64,000 nucleotides of DNA from Ignavibacteriales bacterium (GCA_026390775.1 JAPLFF010000007.1:1116001-1180000), one strand, 5' to 3'. Positions 27,137 through 36,973 are shown, counted from the first letter of the stretch. A program made the numbers and translations. Notes: a model not told the origin generated them from the letters alone.

Positions 27137-28066
27137 GTGAACTCGATCGAAGTAAAAAATCTTACAAAAAGATTTGGAAGTTTCACTTCTGTTGATAACA
27201 TTTCGTTTAACGTAAGGCAATCGGAAATTTTCGGATTTCTTGGCGCAAACGGAGCCGGTAAATCTACAACAATAAGAATGTTATGCGGAATATTAGAGCC
27301 GACCTTAGGCGATGCAATAGTGGGAGGACACAGTGTTGCAAAAAATCCGGACAGAGTAAAACAAAACATCGGATATATGTCGCAAAGATTTTCTCTTTAT
27401 AACGATTTAGCAGTAGGAGAAAATTTAGATTTTTTCGGCGGTGTTTATGGATTATCCAACGAAAAACTTAAAGAAAGAAAAAAATGGGTTCTAAAAATTG
27501 CTAATCTGGAAGGAAAAGAAAATTTATTAACCGGCTCGCTCCCGGGCGGAATTAAACAAAGACTCGCCCTTGGCGCAGCGGTAATTCATCAACCAGGCAT
27601 AGTGTTTCTAGATGAACCAACAAGCGGTGTAGATCCGATCTCGCGCCGTAATTTTTGGGAATTAATCAACGAACTTTCCTCCGAAGGAACAACAGTATTT
27701 GTTACCACACACTATTTAGAAGAAGCTGAGTTCTGCAATAATATTATATTGATAGATGCCGGAAAGCTAATTGCCGAGGGAAATCCAAAACAATTAAAAA
27801 CAGACTACCTAAAAAACAGTATTTACGAAATAGAGAGCGATAAAGTAATTGAAACTCTCGAACTTCTAGAGAAGCAAAATTTTGTCGTAGAGACGTCAAT
27901 CTTTGGGAACAATATTCATATAAGTGTAAAAGAAAAATTTAATGATTTAACCAGAATTAATAAAATATGCGAAGAGAACTGCATAACAATTAAGAGAATC
28001 AATAAAATTGTGCCAACTCTTGAAGATGTTTTCATTCATCTTTTAGGAAACGAAAAGAAATTATGA
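27137..28066 (+). CDS. ABC transporter ATP-binding protein, second of a pair (YbhF C-half-like)
   Basis: A 309-residue nucleotide-binding subunit starting at GTG 27137, 3 nt after the previous stop. Walker A is GANGAGKST (36-44), Walker B is IVFLDEPTSG, and the H-loop is intact (TTHYLEEAE, His192). The signature motif is altered to LPGGIKQ (135-141), with Pro for Ser. Together with its partner's missing His this would make one degenerate and one canonical composite ATP site in a heterodimer. The end overlaps the first permease by ATGA. Confidence 0.93.
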   Translation: MNSIEVKNLTKRFGSFTSVDNISFNVRQSEIFGFLGANGAGKSTTIRMLCGILEPTLGDAIVGGHSVAKNPDRVKQNIGYMSQRFSLYNDLAVGENLDFFGGVYGLSNEKLKERKKWVLKIANLEGKENLLTGSLPGGIKQRLALGAAVIHQPGIVFLDEPTSGVDPISRRNFWELINELSSEGTTVFVTTHYLEEAEFCNNIILIDAGKLIAEGNPKQLKTDYLKNSIYEIESDKVIETLELLEKQNFVVETSIFGNNIHISVKEKFNDLTRINKICEENCITIKRINKIVPTLEDVFIHLLGNEKKL

Positions 28067-29199
28067 ATCTAAAAAGAACAAAGGCAATAGCGAAAAAGGA
28101 ATTCAAGCATTTATTCCGGGATATCAGAATGCTTTTAATTCTTCTTCTCTTTCCCGTCTTTTTACTCGGCGTGTTCGGCTACGCAGTTAACTTTGATGTA
28201 CACCATATAAAAATAGTTGTGTTTGACGAAGAAAACTCTGAAGTAAGCAGAGAGTTCATAAGTTCTTTAACCAAGTCAACATATTTTGATTTGGTCGGTT
28301 ACATAAGCAATGATTCCCAAATAAAAGAAATCCTTGATGAAAAAAAAGCGCAATGTATAGTAGTTATTCCAAAAGATTTTTCAAGAAAATTTTACTCGAA
28401 ACAGGAAGCAAAGATTCAATATTTAATTGACGGGGTTGATGGCAACTCTGCTAATATAATCCAATTCTACTCAATGGCGGCGACACAATCGCTAAACGCA
28501 AAACTCACAACAGAAATTTTATCTAGAGCCGGAGTAAAATCTTTTGTGCCGATAGATTTCCGTCCTATCTTTTGGTTTAACCCAGATTTGAAATCAACAC
28601 GCTTTTTTATTCCCGGCTTGATAGCGATGATTCTAATTATAACCGCAGCAGTCAGCGTTTCGCTTTCATTGGTAAGAGAGAAAGAACGCGGAACAATAGA
28701 GCAGATAAATGTCTCGTCAATAAAATCATCGGAGTTATTAATTGGAAAAACGCTCCCGTATGTTTTGTTAGCGCTGGTTAATGCCGCCATGATTCTTATC
28801 GCCGGTTATATATTGTTTGATGTTGTTGTTAAGGGAAGTTATCCGCTTTTATTCCTCAGCACATTAATTTTTTTAATTGCCTCGACAAGCATAGGAATTT
28901 TAGTCTCGGTTGTTTCCGATTCGCAGCAGATTGCTTTTTCAATCGCCACCATGGTTACAATGCTGCCTTCATTTATATTATCCGGATTTGTCTTTCCGAT
29001 AGAGAGCATGCCGGTAATTATTCAGGTAATTACCAATATAACACCGGCAAAATTTTTCATAAACGTTTTGAGAGCAATTGTTCTTCGCGGTGTAGGAGTC
29101 GTTGCAATTTGGGATCAGCTTCTATATTTAATTCTCTACGCAAGCATTCTATTGGGCGCCGCAATTATCATTTATAATAAAAAAGAGACAAAGAATTAA
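28063..29199 (+). CDS. ABC-2 type permease (YbhS-like)
   Basis: A 378-residue membrane permease. It has an N-terminal membrane segment (MLLILLLFPVFLLGVFGYAV), a large periplasmic domain (about 45-175), then five membrane segments. The segment VREKERGTIEQINVSSIKSSELLIGKTLPYV is the conserved ABC-2 cytoplasmic coupling region, and FILSGFVFPIESMPVIIQ is also typical. It overlaps the upstream ATPase gene by 4 nt and pairs with the similar permease 21 nt downstream. The likely role is drug or lipid efflux. Confidence 0.92.
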   Translation: MNLKRTKAIAKKEFKHLFRDIRMLLILLLFPVFLLGVFGYAVNFDVHHIKIVVFDEENSEVSREFISSLTKSTYFDLVGYISNDSQIKEILDEKKAQCIVVIPKDFSRKFYSKQEAKIQYLIDGVDGNSANIIQFYSMAATQSLNAKLTTEILSRAGVKSFVPIDFRPIFWFNPDLKSTRFFIPGLIAMILIITAAVSVSLSLVREKERGTIEQINVSSIKSSELLIGKTLPYVLLALVNAAMILIAGYILFDVVVKGSYPLLFLSTLIFLIASTSIGILVSVVSDSQQIAFSIATMVTMLPSFILSGFVFPIESMPVIIQVITNITPAKFFINVLRAIVLRGVGVVAIWDQLLYLILYASILLGAAIIIYNKKETKN

Positions 29200-29220
29200 A
29201 GTATACTTTATACTACTATC

Positions 29221-30351
29221 ATGAAGACAATCATTCACATAATTAAAAAAGAATTTCTTCAGTTTAAACGCGACCCTAAAATGTTCGGAATTATTTTAAT
29301 AGCGCCCATCGTTCAACTAATTCTTTTGGGTTATGCCGCAACGCTGGATCTCAATACAGTTCACACAATATTTTATGATCAAGATAAAACAACAATCAGC
29401 AGAAATTTTATTGAAGAATTTAAGAGCTCAGGATTTTTTCAGATAGATCACTATGCCGACAACTATGAAGACGTGCAAACTTATATCGAAAGGGGAAAGA
29501 GTCTTGTTGCAATTGTTATTCCTAAAGATTTTGAAAAGAAGATAAATCGAAGAGAGACCACACAACTTCAAGCAATTTTTAACGGCTCGGATGGAAACTC
29601 AGCATCAATAGCTACTGGATATATTACAACCATAATAACAACATTTTCAAAGCAAATCGTCAAAGACATTATTGATTTTAGCGGAAGAAAAATTTCCCCT
29701 ACGGGAACCATTACCGCAGAAGTACGAGTGTGGTATAATCCGGAACTTAAAACGAGAAATTTTATGGTGCCTGCAATTGTTGGTCTGCTGGTTAGTATTG
29801 TTACGTTGATACTCACATCTTTAGCTGTTGTAAAAGAAAAAGAGATAGGCACACTTGAGCAATTAATTGTTACGCCAATAAAACCGCTTCAACTAATTAT
29901 CGGAAAGCTTATTCCTTTTCTTATTCTCGGGTTTGTGTCTGTTGCGATCGTTATAGTAGCAATGAATATTATTTTCAGCATTCATGTTAGAGGTAGCGTT
30001 GTGTTTCTTTTCTTCTCGTCATTCTTATATATTCTTTCAACTTTGGGGCTCGGACTTTTCGTATCAACAGTTTCTAAAACACAGCAGCAAGCAATGATGA
30101 TAGCGATCTTCGCCGTGATGATGCCCATGATCTATCTTTCAGGATTTGCATTCCCTGTAGAAAACATGCCAAAGATAATTCAGTATATCAGTTACCTAAT
30201 ACCGCTAAAATATTTTATAACAATTATTCGCGGGATAATATTAAAGGGAAACGGTTTTGCACAGCATTGGTTTGATGCAACAATGCTTTTGGTAATGGGA
30301 ATTTTAATTTTATTTTTTAGTGCACTTAGATTTAGAAAAAGATTAGAGTAG
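29221..30351 (+). CDS. ABC-2 type permease (YbhR-like)
   Basis: A 376-residue paralogue of the preceding permease with the same layout: N-terminal segment (GIILIAPIVQLILLGYAA), extracytoplasmic domain, then VKEKEIGTLEQLIVTPIKPLQ and IYLSGFAFPVENMPKIIQ before the last membrane segments. It completes a five-gene exporter with adaptor, two ATPases and two permeases. A strong stem-loop lies 19 nt after its stop. Confidence 0.92.
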   Translation: MKTIIHIIKKEFLQFKRDPKMFGIILIAPIVQLILLGYAATLDLNTVHTIFYDQDKTTISRNFIEEFKSSGFFQIDHYADNYEDVQTYIERGKSLVAIVIPKDFEKKINRRETTQLQAIFNGSDGNSASIATGYITTIITTFSKQIVKDIIDFSGRKISPTGTITAEVRVWYNPELKTRNFMVPAIVGLLVSIVTLILTSLAVVKEKEIGTLEQLIVTPIKPLQLIIGKLIPFLILGFVSVAIVIVAMNIIFSIHVRGSVVFLFFSSFLYILSTLGLGLFVSTVSKTQQQAMMIAIFAVMMPMIYLSGFAFPVENMPKIIQYISYLIPLKYFITIIRGIILKGNGFAQHWFDATMLLVMGILILFFSALRFRKRLE

Positions 30352-30369
30352 AATATTCCACAAAAAATA

Positions 30370-30393
30370 AGAGGGCGATTATTACCGCCCTCT
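30370..30393. terminator. Bidirectional terminator hairpin
   Basis: AGAGGGCG and CGCCCTCT form an 8-bp stem around an 8-nt loop between the converging exporter operon and the T9SS cargo gene. A-rich and T-containing flanks on both sides allow use in both directions. Confidence 0.75.
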
Positions 30394-30416
30394 ATGTAAT
30401 AAACCAATCTCAAAAA

Positions 30417-33400
30417 TTATTTAACCAGCATTAATTTTTTTGAACTGGAAAAATCGTTTGCGGTAATCCGGTAAACATAAACTCCGCTTGCAAAATTAGA
30501 AGCGTTCCAATTATACTTATAGCTTCCCGCATCGAGCTCACCATTAACGAGCGTAGAAACAACTCTTCCAAGCGGATCGAAGATCTCTAATTTAACTCTG
30601 CTGTGTTGCGGTAAAGAAAATTTTATTGTAGTCTCTGGATTAAACGGATTAGGAAAATTTTGAGACAAATTGTAATCGGCAGGTAATGTATTTTCTTTTT
30701 CAACAACGCTTGCACCATCCTGAATTTTTAAGTTATCAAACGCCCAACCCCAACCGACCGCCGCCTCATCTGAATACAAGTGGAATCGAATAAAAATTAC
30801 ATCACCACGGTTGAATTTATTAGTCATATTAATTTTATGGTAAACGTAATTTGAAGAAGTGGGATTGCCTGAAGTATTATATAAATTAGTCCACGAAGGA
30901 TTATATCTGCAATCATATCCGTCCTCAAACGGGATCCAATTTAATCCGTCCTTGCTTCCTTCAATAGCAACGTAATCCCAAAAATTAGAATCACCGAATT
31001 TAGAACCGGGGTCTCCGGGCTCTACTATTGCTATGTCGTCATATTCTATATAAGTAGGATTAGTTAAGTCTGAGATTTTAATTGGCACTAAAAGATTGTA
31101 GTAATAATCTGTTAATTCTGAATAAGGATGAGGAGAGTTAACCATTGGAGAAGAGAAGCTTGGAGGAGTAGAGATTGTAAATCCATTACCGACAAAATCG
31201 CCATTCTCTACATCGAAGGAGTTTGAGTAAACAACTTGAGTTGCTTTTATATTGTATAGATCAAGACTTCGCAAAGATGATTTATAAGCTCTGCTGGAAC
31301 GATACGAAATCAACTGAACATTAACTTTACCAACGTTCGTGGTGGAAAATTTGAAAGCCTTTTCTTCAACAGTAGTTGTTGTTAACTTGAAAATTTTTTG
31401 TCCGTCAACCATTACCAAAGTTGAATCGTAATCTGACCTCAATTTTGCTGTAATATTGACGGCTTTATCCAAGCCCTGTGAGAGTGAAGTAATAATTGGT
31501 GATAAAGTAACAACAGGCGGTTGATAAGCACTCAATTCCGGAAGCGCAACACTAAAAATTCCTCTACCGTGTGTTGCAAGAACTACTTGATCATCAACAA
31601 TCTTCATATCCCAAATACATACGGAGGGTAAACCATTGTTCGCCGGATGCCAGTTTGCGCCGTTGTCGGTTGATTCAAATAAACCGATCTCAGTACCCGC
31701 CCAAATAATATTAGTATTGTATGGCATCACTGCAACACAGTAAGTTGCAACATTAGGAAATCCTGTGCTGCTTGTAGAATTAGTGCCGAAGCCTGTAATA
31801 TCTTGCCAAGAATTTCCAAGATCTGTAGTTCGTATGATTTTTGGTGCACCAGAAATTGAATATGTAATGAATGCGGTATTCATTTCAGTTGGGTGTGTAT
31901 CAATTCCTGTAATTGAACCAAGCGCAACTCCCGAGTAAGGACTAACCCCGGAGAAAGTTATTCCGCCATCCGTTGAAAGAAATAATTTACTTGAGGTTGA
32001 GTTGGTATAAAAATAACCGGCCCAAACAATTTGTGGATCTGCAATAGAAATAGCAACTGGTGTTGATGTTCCGCTATATGCCCAAGTTGTGTTTCCTGTT
32101 ATTGTACTTTTTGCCCAAGATCCGCCAAAGTCTTCGGATCTCCAAACTCCTTGTGAACCAGTTGTGAAAATTACATCTGGATCGCTATTGGATTCAGCAA
32201 TTTTTGAAATAAACGCACCCTTTCCACCACCGACATCATCCAGACCTTTTGTGGCGCTTTCCCACGTTAATCCGCTATTAGTTGTTCTTCTAAAACTATT
32301 GTACTGACTGCCTCCAATAATTTTGTCTGGGTCTTTATGATGCCACGCAACATCGAATCCATCTCCGCCAATTACTTTTGTGTATGCGGTTGTTTTAGAT
32401 GGATTTTGTCCTTTTGGTGAAAGCCAAGTCCCGTTGTCTTGTGTTCCGCCGAGATACTCGTTTGAGCCGGGTTTTTTATCAACGCCATAAAACTGCGTTG
32501 TGTTGTAGCCACCGCTAAGAGCTTCCTGCCAATGTAAACCGTTATCAGTTGAAACTGCAACGCCGCCGTCATTTCCATTTAGAATCCAGAACGTTCCCGG
32601 CGAAGATGCAAGCGGAACGGGCACAATACTGTGTTGATCAACATGAATGTATGCCGGCTTTGGGGTTTGACTTTGATATTGACTATAACCGTCTGTTACG
32701 TGTGAAAAGTTTGCGAGACGAAGAGAACTATCTCCGCATCTGATTCTTAAAATGGAAGAAGGTAATGTACTTGCATTCCATGTTCCCGAAGCTAGTATTG
32801 GCCACATTGACCAGATGTTTTTATAAACAATCCCATTTGTTTTTGCAATATTGGGATCGGGAGTGTTTGCGTTGTAATCAATTGCGTTGATGGATAGATA
32901 TTCTCTTCCAAGATTATTAGCATCATAAGTTATAAGATCAAAGGCACCATCATCTTTCCAGTCCCTGAAAGAAATCATAATTTGTTTGTTATTTGTAATA
33001 TCCCAGGCTTCAAAAGGGACGGTTACATAATCTCTATATTTATATGAAGCGTCTGTATCTCTAAAAAATCTATGTGCCTTCTGAGATTTGCCGGGACCAA
33101 ATCTTAACTCTACGGCAACGTAATCGTTATCGGAAAGATTAAACATGCTGGCATAAATGTTACTGTTCGCATCTGCAAAAGGAGCGAAGTTATAAAAATT
33201 AATTCCTTTTCCAATCCCGCCGTTTCTATATGGTCCACCCCAATTAACAAACGATAAAAATGTACTTGTGTTCACTTCATCAATTCCAAGAACATCATTA
33301 GTAGAACCGGAACCTGTTATTTGTGCTTTCCAAAGATCTATTCCCCCAAAGAAAACAGTCTTCTCGTCGAATGGATTAACGGCAATTGTGTTGTCGTACC

Positions 33401-34550
33401 ATCCCTGTGATTGCAGCCAATTCTGTGTATTACCGTCAGTTGAATTTACTAACAACCACGTTGCAGCTTTATCTTCCGAGACATACAGACCTGAGCCGGC
33501 GGTAGTTTGTGCGCTTGCGTAAATATAATTTGGATTTTTACTTGATACGGCAATTTCAATTCTTCCGGTTGTAATAAGTCCGGTGCTGGATTTTGTCCAA
33601 TTCAATCCGCTATCGATTGATTTATAAACGCCATCATTGTTTACAGCACAATACTGAATTGAAAAATTAGAAGGATCTGCTTTCAAATCTTGAACTCTGC
33701 TGGAACTCTTGCTTAGAACTCTTGTCCACGACGCTCCTCCATTGGTTGATCTGTGAACACCTGCCGGATTCGTAGAACTGTTTGGGCCCGGATTTGTGCA
33801 TGCAAGGACTATATCCGGATTATTTGGGTCAACAATAATTCTGTTAACATTGCGAAAATCGAAATTTGCTGTTGATGTTAGTTGTAACCAATTATTTCCG
33901 TGGTCAGTTGATTTGAATATTCCCGCACCGTTAACGGCATCGGCATTAGAAAAACCTTCACCGGTTCCACAATAAAAAATATTTAAGTAAGACGCCCCCC
34001 CTTGCGCTAACACCGTAGTAGCAAGGTTTGGAAGATTAGGAGTTTTGTTTATCCACGTTACACCGGCATCCGATGTTTTCCAGATCCCCCCTCCTACAGA
34101 ACCGGCGAACCATGTTTGGTTTGTAACATCTGCAGGGTCAACAATAATTCCACGCGTTCTTCCGCTAACATTTCCCGGACCGCGTTCAACCCAGTCCAAT
34201 GCGTTCGTTTTGTATAGTCTGCTTTGTTTCTCTGCTTTAGTCAATTCGTCCATTAAATAATTTGCAGAATATTTTGGAGCGTCCTCTCCATCTCTTGTTC
34301 TAATCATTTTCTGGAATTCAGCGAACATTTCGGGCTCGTCATACTTGACTAATCCCTTAAGACGCTTCTTCTTTTCGGAAAGAACTTCCTTCGTCTGTTT
34401 TTTGCTCTTTTGTTTCGCACTCTGATTTTCTGTTAACGCTTGGTCGTCGTCTGGAGAAACAATTTTTGTTTGTGTGAAAGCGTCTGCAGAAGAGAGGAAC
34501 AAAACAAGGAAAGAAATTAGAATTACAAACAGCCAATTTTGTTTAAGCAT
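30417..34550 (-). CDS. Very large T9SS cargo with Asp-box (BNR/sortilin-like) repeats
   Basis: A 1377-residue exported protein. A signal peptide (WLFVILISFLVLFLSSADA) is followed by about ten Asp-box units such as IFKSTDHGNNW, GVYKSIDSGLNW, VAVSTDNGLHW and LFESTDNGANW, which indicate beta-propeller blades of the sortilin/VPS10 or sialidase type. A beta-sandwich region precedes the C-terminal sorting domain (1289-1377: LSQNFPNPFNPETTIKFSL, then GVYVYRI), which marks type IX secretion and surface attachment or release. Propellers of this kind often precede glycan-binding or hydrolytic roles, but no catalytic site is evident. Function unknown. Confidence 0.9.
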   Translation of the reverse strand: MLKQNWLFVILISFLVLFLSSADAFTQTKIVSPDDDQALTENQSAKQKSKKQTKEVLSEKKKRLKGLVKYDEPEMFAEFQKMIRTRDGEDAPKYSANYLMDELTKAEKQSRLYKTNALDWVERGPGNVSGRTRGIIVDPADVTNQTWFAGSVGGGIWKTSDAGVTWINKTPNLPNLATTVLAQGGASYLNIFYCGTGEGFSNADAVNGAGIFKSTDHGNNWLQLTSTANFDFRNVNRIIVDPNNPDIVLACTNPGPNSSTNPAGVHRSTNGGASWTRVLSKSSSRVQDLKADPSNFSIQYCAVNNDGVYKSIDSGLNWTKSSTGLITTGRIEIAVSSKNPNYIYASAQTTAGSGLYVSEDKAATWLLVNSTDGNTQNWLQSQGWYDNTIAVNPFDEKTVFFGGIDLWKAQITGSGSTNDVLGIDEVNTSTFLSFVNWGGPYRNGGIGKGINFYNFAPFADANSNIYASMFNLSDNDYVAVELRFGPGKSQKAHRFFRDTDASYKYRDYVTVPFEAWDITNNKQIMISFRDWKDDGAFDLITYDANNLGREYLSINAIDYNANTPDPNIAKTNGIVYKNIWSMWPILASGTWNASTLPSSILRIRCGDSSLRLANFSHVTDGYSQYQSQTPKPAYIHVDQHSIVPVPLASSPGTFWILNGNDGGVAVSTDNGLHWQEALSGGYNTTQFYGVDKKPGSNEYLGGTQDNGTWLSPKGQNPSKTTAYTKVIGGDGFDVAWHHKDPDKIIGGSQYNSFRRTTNSGLTWESATKGLDDVGGGKGAFISKIAESNSDPDVIFTTGSQGVWRSEDFGGSWAKSTITGNTTWAYSGTSTPVAISIADPQIVWAGYFYTNSTSSKLFLSTDGGITFSGVSPYSGVALGSITGIDTHPTEMNTAFITYSISGAPKIIRTTDLGNSWQDITGFGTNSTSSTGFPNVATYCVAVMPYNTNIIWAGTEIGLFESTDNGANWHPANNGLPSVCIWDMKIVDDQVVLATHGRGIFSVALPELSAYQPPVVTLSPIITSLSQGLDKAVNITAKLRSDYDSTLVMVDGQKIFKLTTTTVEEKAFKFSTTNVGKVNVQLISYRSSRAYKSSLRSLDLYNIKATQVVYSNSFDVENGDFVGNGFTISTPPSFSSPMVNSPHPYSELTDYYYNLLVPIKISDLTNPTYIEYDDIAIVEPGDPGSKFGDSNFWDYVAIEGSKDGLNWIPFEDGYDCRYNPSWTNLYNTSGNPTSSNYVYHKINMTNKFNRGDVIFIRFHLYSDEAAVGWGWAFDNLKIQDGASVVEKENTLPADYNLSQNFPNPFNPETTIKFSLPQHSRVKLEIFDPLGRVVSTLVNGELDAGSYKYNWNASNFASGVYVYRITANDFSSSKKLMLVK

Positions 34551-34569
34551 AACAGCCCTTTTAAATTTT

Positions 34570-35004
34570 TTAATTGTTCTGTTTTAGTGTTGATGAATTT
34601 CTATCGGTCTTAGTTTTAGAAATTACATTATAAATATACCCGTATAGTTTGCCGGCTTCCTCGGTTGAAACGGTTCCGGGCGTAATTGTGACCTCAATCA
34701 ACTCATCATTTTCCCAATTTGCTAAACCACCGGCAACATTGTCCTCAAAAATAATTTTGCTCTCGCTCAGTCCGTAAATAAAAAAGCGCAGAAAAGGATT
34801 GGGGTTTTGGCTTGTGGCCTTTGCTTCTTTTACAACCAGAGCGAATGAGTTGTCGGCGTTGTATGTAGCCTGAAACGAAACTCCAAACTTTTCTACCGAT
34901 AGTTTTTTAAGGGCAATTTTTTTCTCTGCAAATGTTTTTTCGGATGAAGAGCAGTTAATCATAAAAAGAAGCGCGACGAATAGAGTAAAATATTTTTTAA
35001 GCAC
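34570..35004 (-). CDS. Hypothetical small exported protein, possible lipoprotein
   Basis: A 144-residue protein with an N-terminal hydrophobic stretch ending LLFMINCSSS; a Cys at 18 with an unusual Asn before it makes lipidation plausible but not certain. The remainder is a single beta-rich domain (FGVSFQATYNADNSFALVV, ELIEVTITPGTVSTEEAGK). No family is recognised. It lies 19 nt upstream of the large T9SS cargo gene, in the same orientation, and could be co-transcribed with it. Confidence 0.65.
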   Translation of the reverse strand: MLKKYFTLFVALLFMINCSSSEKTFAEKKIALKKLSVEKFGVSFQATYNADNSFALVVKEAKATSQNPNPFLRFFIYGLSESKIIFEDNVAGGLANWENDELIEVTITPGTVSTEEAGKLYGYIYNVISKTKTDRNSSTLKQNN

Positions 35005-35314
35005 ATGAACTCGACAGTTATGATAAGGAAGAAGTTTGTTGTTCTTCTTTTGGATTCAAAATAAGATTATAGTTATTAAGAGACAAAGGAGATTCAAGAC
35101 AATTTCTTGCGCGGCGTTTTAGATCTAAGTTGAACGGCTGCTATCAAAGAAGATCGATGAAGAGTATAAAATTTTTATTGGCAAACAAAACCCAGCTTTA
35201 AGAAATTGGGCTCAGTTAAACGCTTTAAGCAAAGAGCCGGCAATTTTTTACACATCGAACCAAAAGAAAAAACCCAACAACACGATGCTGTCGGGTTTTT
35301 CTTTGGTTAAAGAT
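35005..35314. other. Intergenic spacer between the lipoprotein gene and DUF4252 gene
   Basis: 310 bp with no credible gene. It holds a long terminator hairpin at its right end (35258-35308) and a weak CCCA/TGGG stem near 35190-35210. The left part should hold the promoter of the small exported protein and the T9SS cargo; no clear consensus was found. Confidence 0.5.
35258..35308 (-). terminator. Terminator of the sigma/anti-sigma/DUF4252 operon
   Basis: A long imperfect stem: AACCAAA..GAAAAA.CCC pairs with GGGTTTTTCTTTGGTT around a loop containing ACGATGC. It begins 6 nt after the DUF4252 stop in the minus orientation and ends in A/T-rich arms, so the distal arm supplies the U-run. Confidence 0.7.
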
Positions 35315-35899
35315 TTATTTCTCTTTCTTTGCTTTTTCTAATCCGGGAACGTGTAATTGTTCGGAGAGTTTTCCTATGGTGCTAAGATCAATCTTGCCGA
35401 CGATATTTACAAAAGTTGCTTTTCCGGAATCATCGGAACCCTCCACGCTCTTAAAAGACTTTTCTAAAGAGACGATTGTTAATCCAACAAACTCATCGTT
35501 AGCACTTTTTTTAACGTAAATGTTTGTATAATTTCCTTTGTTGTTGGTGCGAATAATGCGGTCCCAATTTTTAGATTGCAGATTATTATCTATTGATTCA
35601 ATTGCGGCTTCCATATTTGTTAACTCGCTCTTGGGAATTTTAAATTCGTTAACACGAACTAATTTTAATCCACCAAGGGCATCACCCAGTCCCTCTTTCT
35701 TGTCTTCTGCAAGACCGGCAACCATTTTCAACAAAGGTTCTTCAAGATAAATCTCTGTAATTGATTCCGCGTTCTTTAACTGTGCAAAATCTTTGTAGTT
35801 AAAGTAACCTGGATATTTTGAATAATCTTCTTTTTGTTGAGCAAATGAGCCAACACTTAATACAAAAAAAAGAACGAAAGTAATTCTTAATATTTTCAT
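35315..35899 (-). CDS. DUF4252 exported protein in an ECF sigma operon
   Basis: A 194-residue protein with a signal peptide (ILRITFVLFFVLSVGSFAQ) and a DUF4252-like body (GLKLVRVNEFKIPKSELTNMEAAI, ...FVGLTIVSLEKSF). DUF4252 proteins in this phylum regularly sit beside ECF sigma and anti-sigma genes (family knowledge), but their role is unknown. Its ATG overlaps the stop of the anti-sigma-like gene by 4 nt. A terminator follows, making it the last gene of the operon. Confidence 0.85.
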   Translation of the reverse strand: MKILRITFVLFFVLSVGSFAQQKEDYSKYPGYFNYKDFAQLKNAESITEIYLEEPLLKMVAGLAEDKKEGLGDALGGLKLVRVNEFKIPKSELTNMEAAIESIDNNLQSKNWDRIIRTNNKGNYTNIYVKKSANDEFVGLTIVSLEKSFKSVEGSDDSGKATFVNIVGKIDLSTIGKLSEQLHVPGLEKAKKEK

Positions 35900-36462
35900 T
35901 TTGTTTCTCCTTCAAATAAGTTGTTTACAATTCCAATTCCATCGTTAATGGGTTTAGCAACGCGCTCACCCATTATTTCATTTTCGAGCGTTGTTTGAGT
36001 TTGCTTAAAAAACTTGCCCACAATGGCAAAAGCTTTGCGCGCCTGTTGATCTGCATCGGTTATTTCAGTTTGAGAATAGCGGTAATTGAATTGAGCCGTT
36101 TTGTTAACAATAAGTGTTGTAACAATTGCCGTAATTAAAATGATTGTTGTTACAGCCGAGATAATCGGTCGCGAGAAAACCGTAGAATAAAGATCGAATA
36201 AAAAAGAGGTTGTGTTTTTATATACGGGGAGACTCTTTCCGATAACGTTTCTAATTAGATCATCTGGATATTCTTCTTCGCGAAGCACGTCAACTTCTTT
36301 TGCAGTTTGTTTGTATGAATAGAGCGCTGAGCGTATTTCCGGATTTTGTGCGGCTGCCCGCATAACAATAAATTTATCTATCAATTTTGCGTCACCATAT
36401 GCAACAGAAATTATTTTATTCACAATCTTTTCGTTTAACTCAAATGATTTCTTGCGGTTCAT
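35896..36462 (-). CDS. Putative anti-sigma factor, single-pass membrane protein
   Basis: A 188-residue protein with one membrane segment (PIISAVTTIILITAIVTTLI, about 98-117), a cytoplasmic helical N-terminal region and a short periplasmic tail. There is no zinc-binding HxxxCxxC anti-sigma motif. It overlaps the ECF sigma gene by 23 nt, and sigma/anti-sigma pairs are usually arranged like this. The role as anti-sigma is inferred from topology and context, not from a recognised domain. Confidence 0.65.
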   Translation of the reverse strand: MNRKKSFELNEKIVNKIISVAYGDAKLIDKFIVMRAAAQNPEIRSALYSYKQTAKEVDVLREEEYPDDLIRNVIGKSLPVYKNTTSFLFDLYSTVFSRPIISAVTTIILITAIVTTLIVNKTAQFNYRYSQTEITDADQQARKAFAIVGKFFKQTQTTLENEIMGERVAKPINDGIGIVNNLFEGETK

Positions 36463-36973
36463 ATTCCTTTAACTCCTCTTGCAATTTTTTTCTAGCTCTT
36501 AGAAGATAAACTTTAACTGAATTAATCGGCAGACCCAGCGCTTTGCTAATTTCTTTGTATTTCATTTCTTCGATTTCGTATAGAACAAAGACGCTTCTTA
36601 AATTTTCCGGCAATCGTTGAATTGCCTCTTTAACTTTTGACGCGATCATTTTAAAATGTGTTATTAAATATGGATTCTCAGAATTATAATTTTTGCTGTA
36701 TGTCTCTTCAAAGAATTCATCTATCTCAATCTCCCGGTTTACCGCAACTGTACGTTTTCGTAAATAATCTATACATAAATTGTTGGTTGTCCTTATGATC
36801 CAAGTTTTAGCCGCAAGTATGTTGAACTTATCAATGTTTTGCCAAATTCGAATCATGACCTCTTGCGTAACATCATCAGCGTCCATTCTGTTCTTCAGCA
36901 TATAAAGCGAGTAAGTATAAATTTTATTTTTATACTGCTTAATTAGAAAACGATATCTCTGTTCTGCAAACAT
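36440..36973 (-). CDS. ECF-type RNA polymerase sigma factor
   Basis: A 177-residue group IV sigma factor. Region 2 is visible as LKNRMDADDVTQEVMIRIWQ with the following WIIRTTNNLCIDYLRKR; region 4 as LPENLRSVFVLYEIEEMKYK then EISKALGLPINSVKVYLLRA, a helix-turn-helix. There are no regions 1 or 3. It likely directs transcription of its own operon and of a stress or envelope regulon when released from the membrane protein encoded downstream. Confidence 0.93.
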   Translation of the reverse strand: MFAEQRYRFLIKQYKNKIYTYSLYMLKNRMDADDVTQEVMIRIWQNIDKFNILAAKTWIIRTTNNLCIDYLRKRTVAVNREIEIDEFFEETYSKNYNSENPYLITHFKMIASKVKEAIQRLPENLRSVFVLYEIEEMKYKEISKALGLPINSVKVYLLRARKKLQEELKEYEPQEII

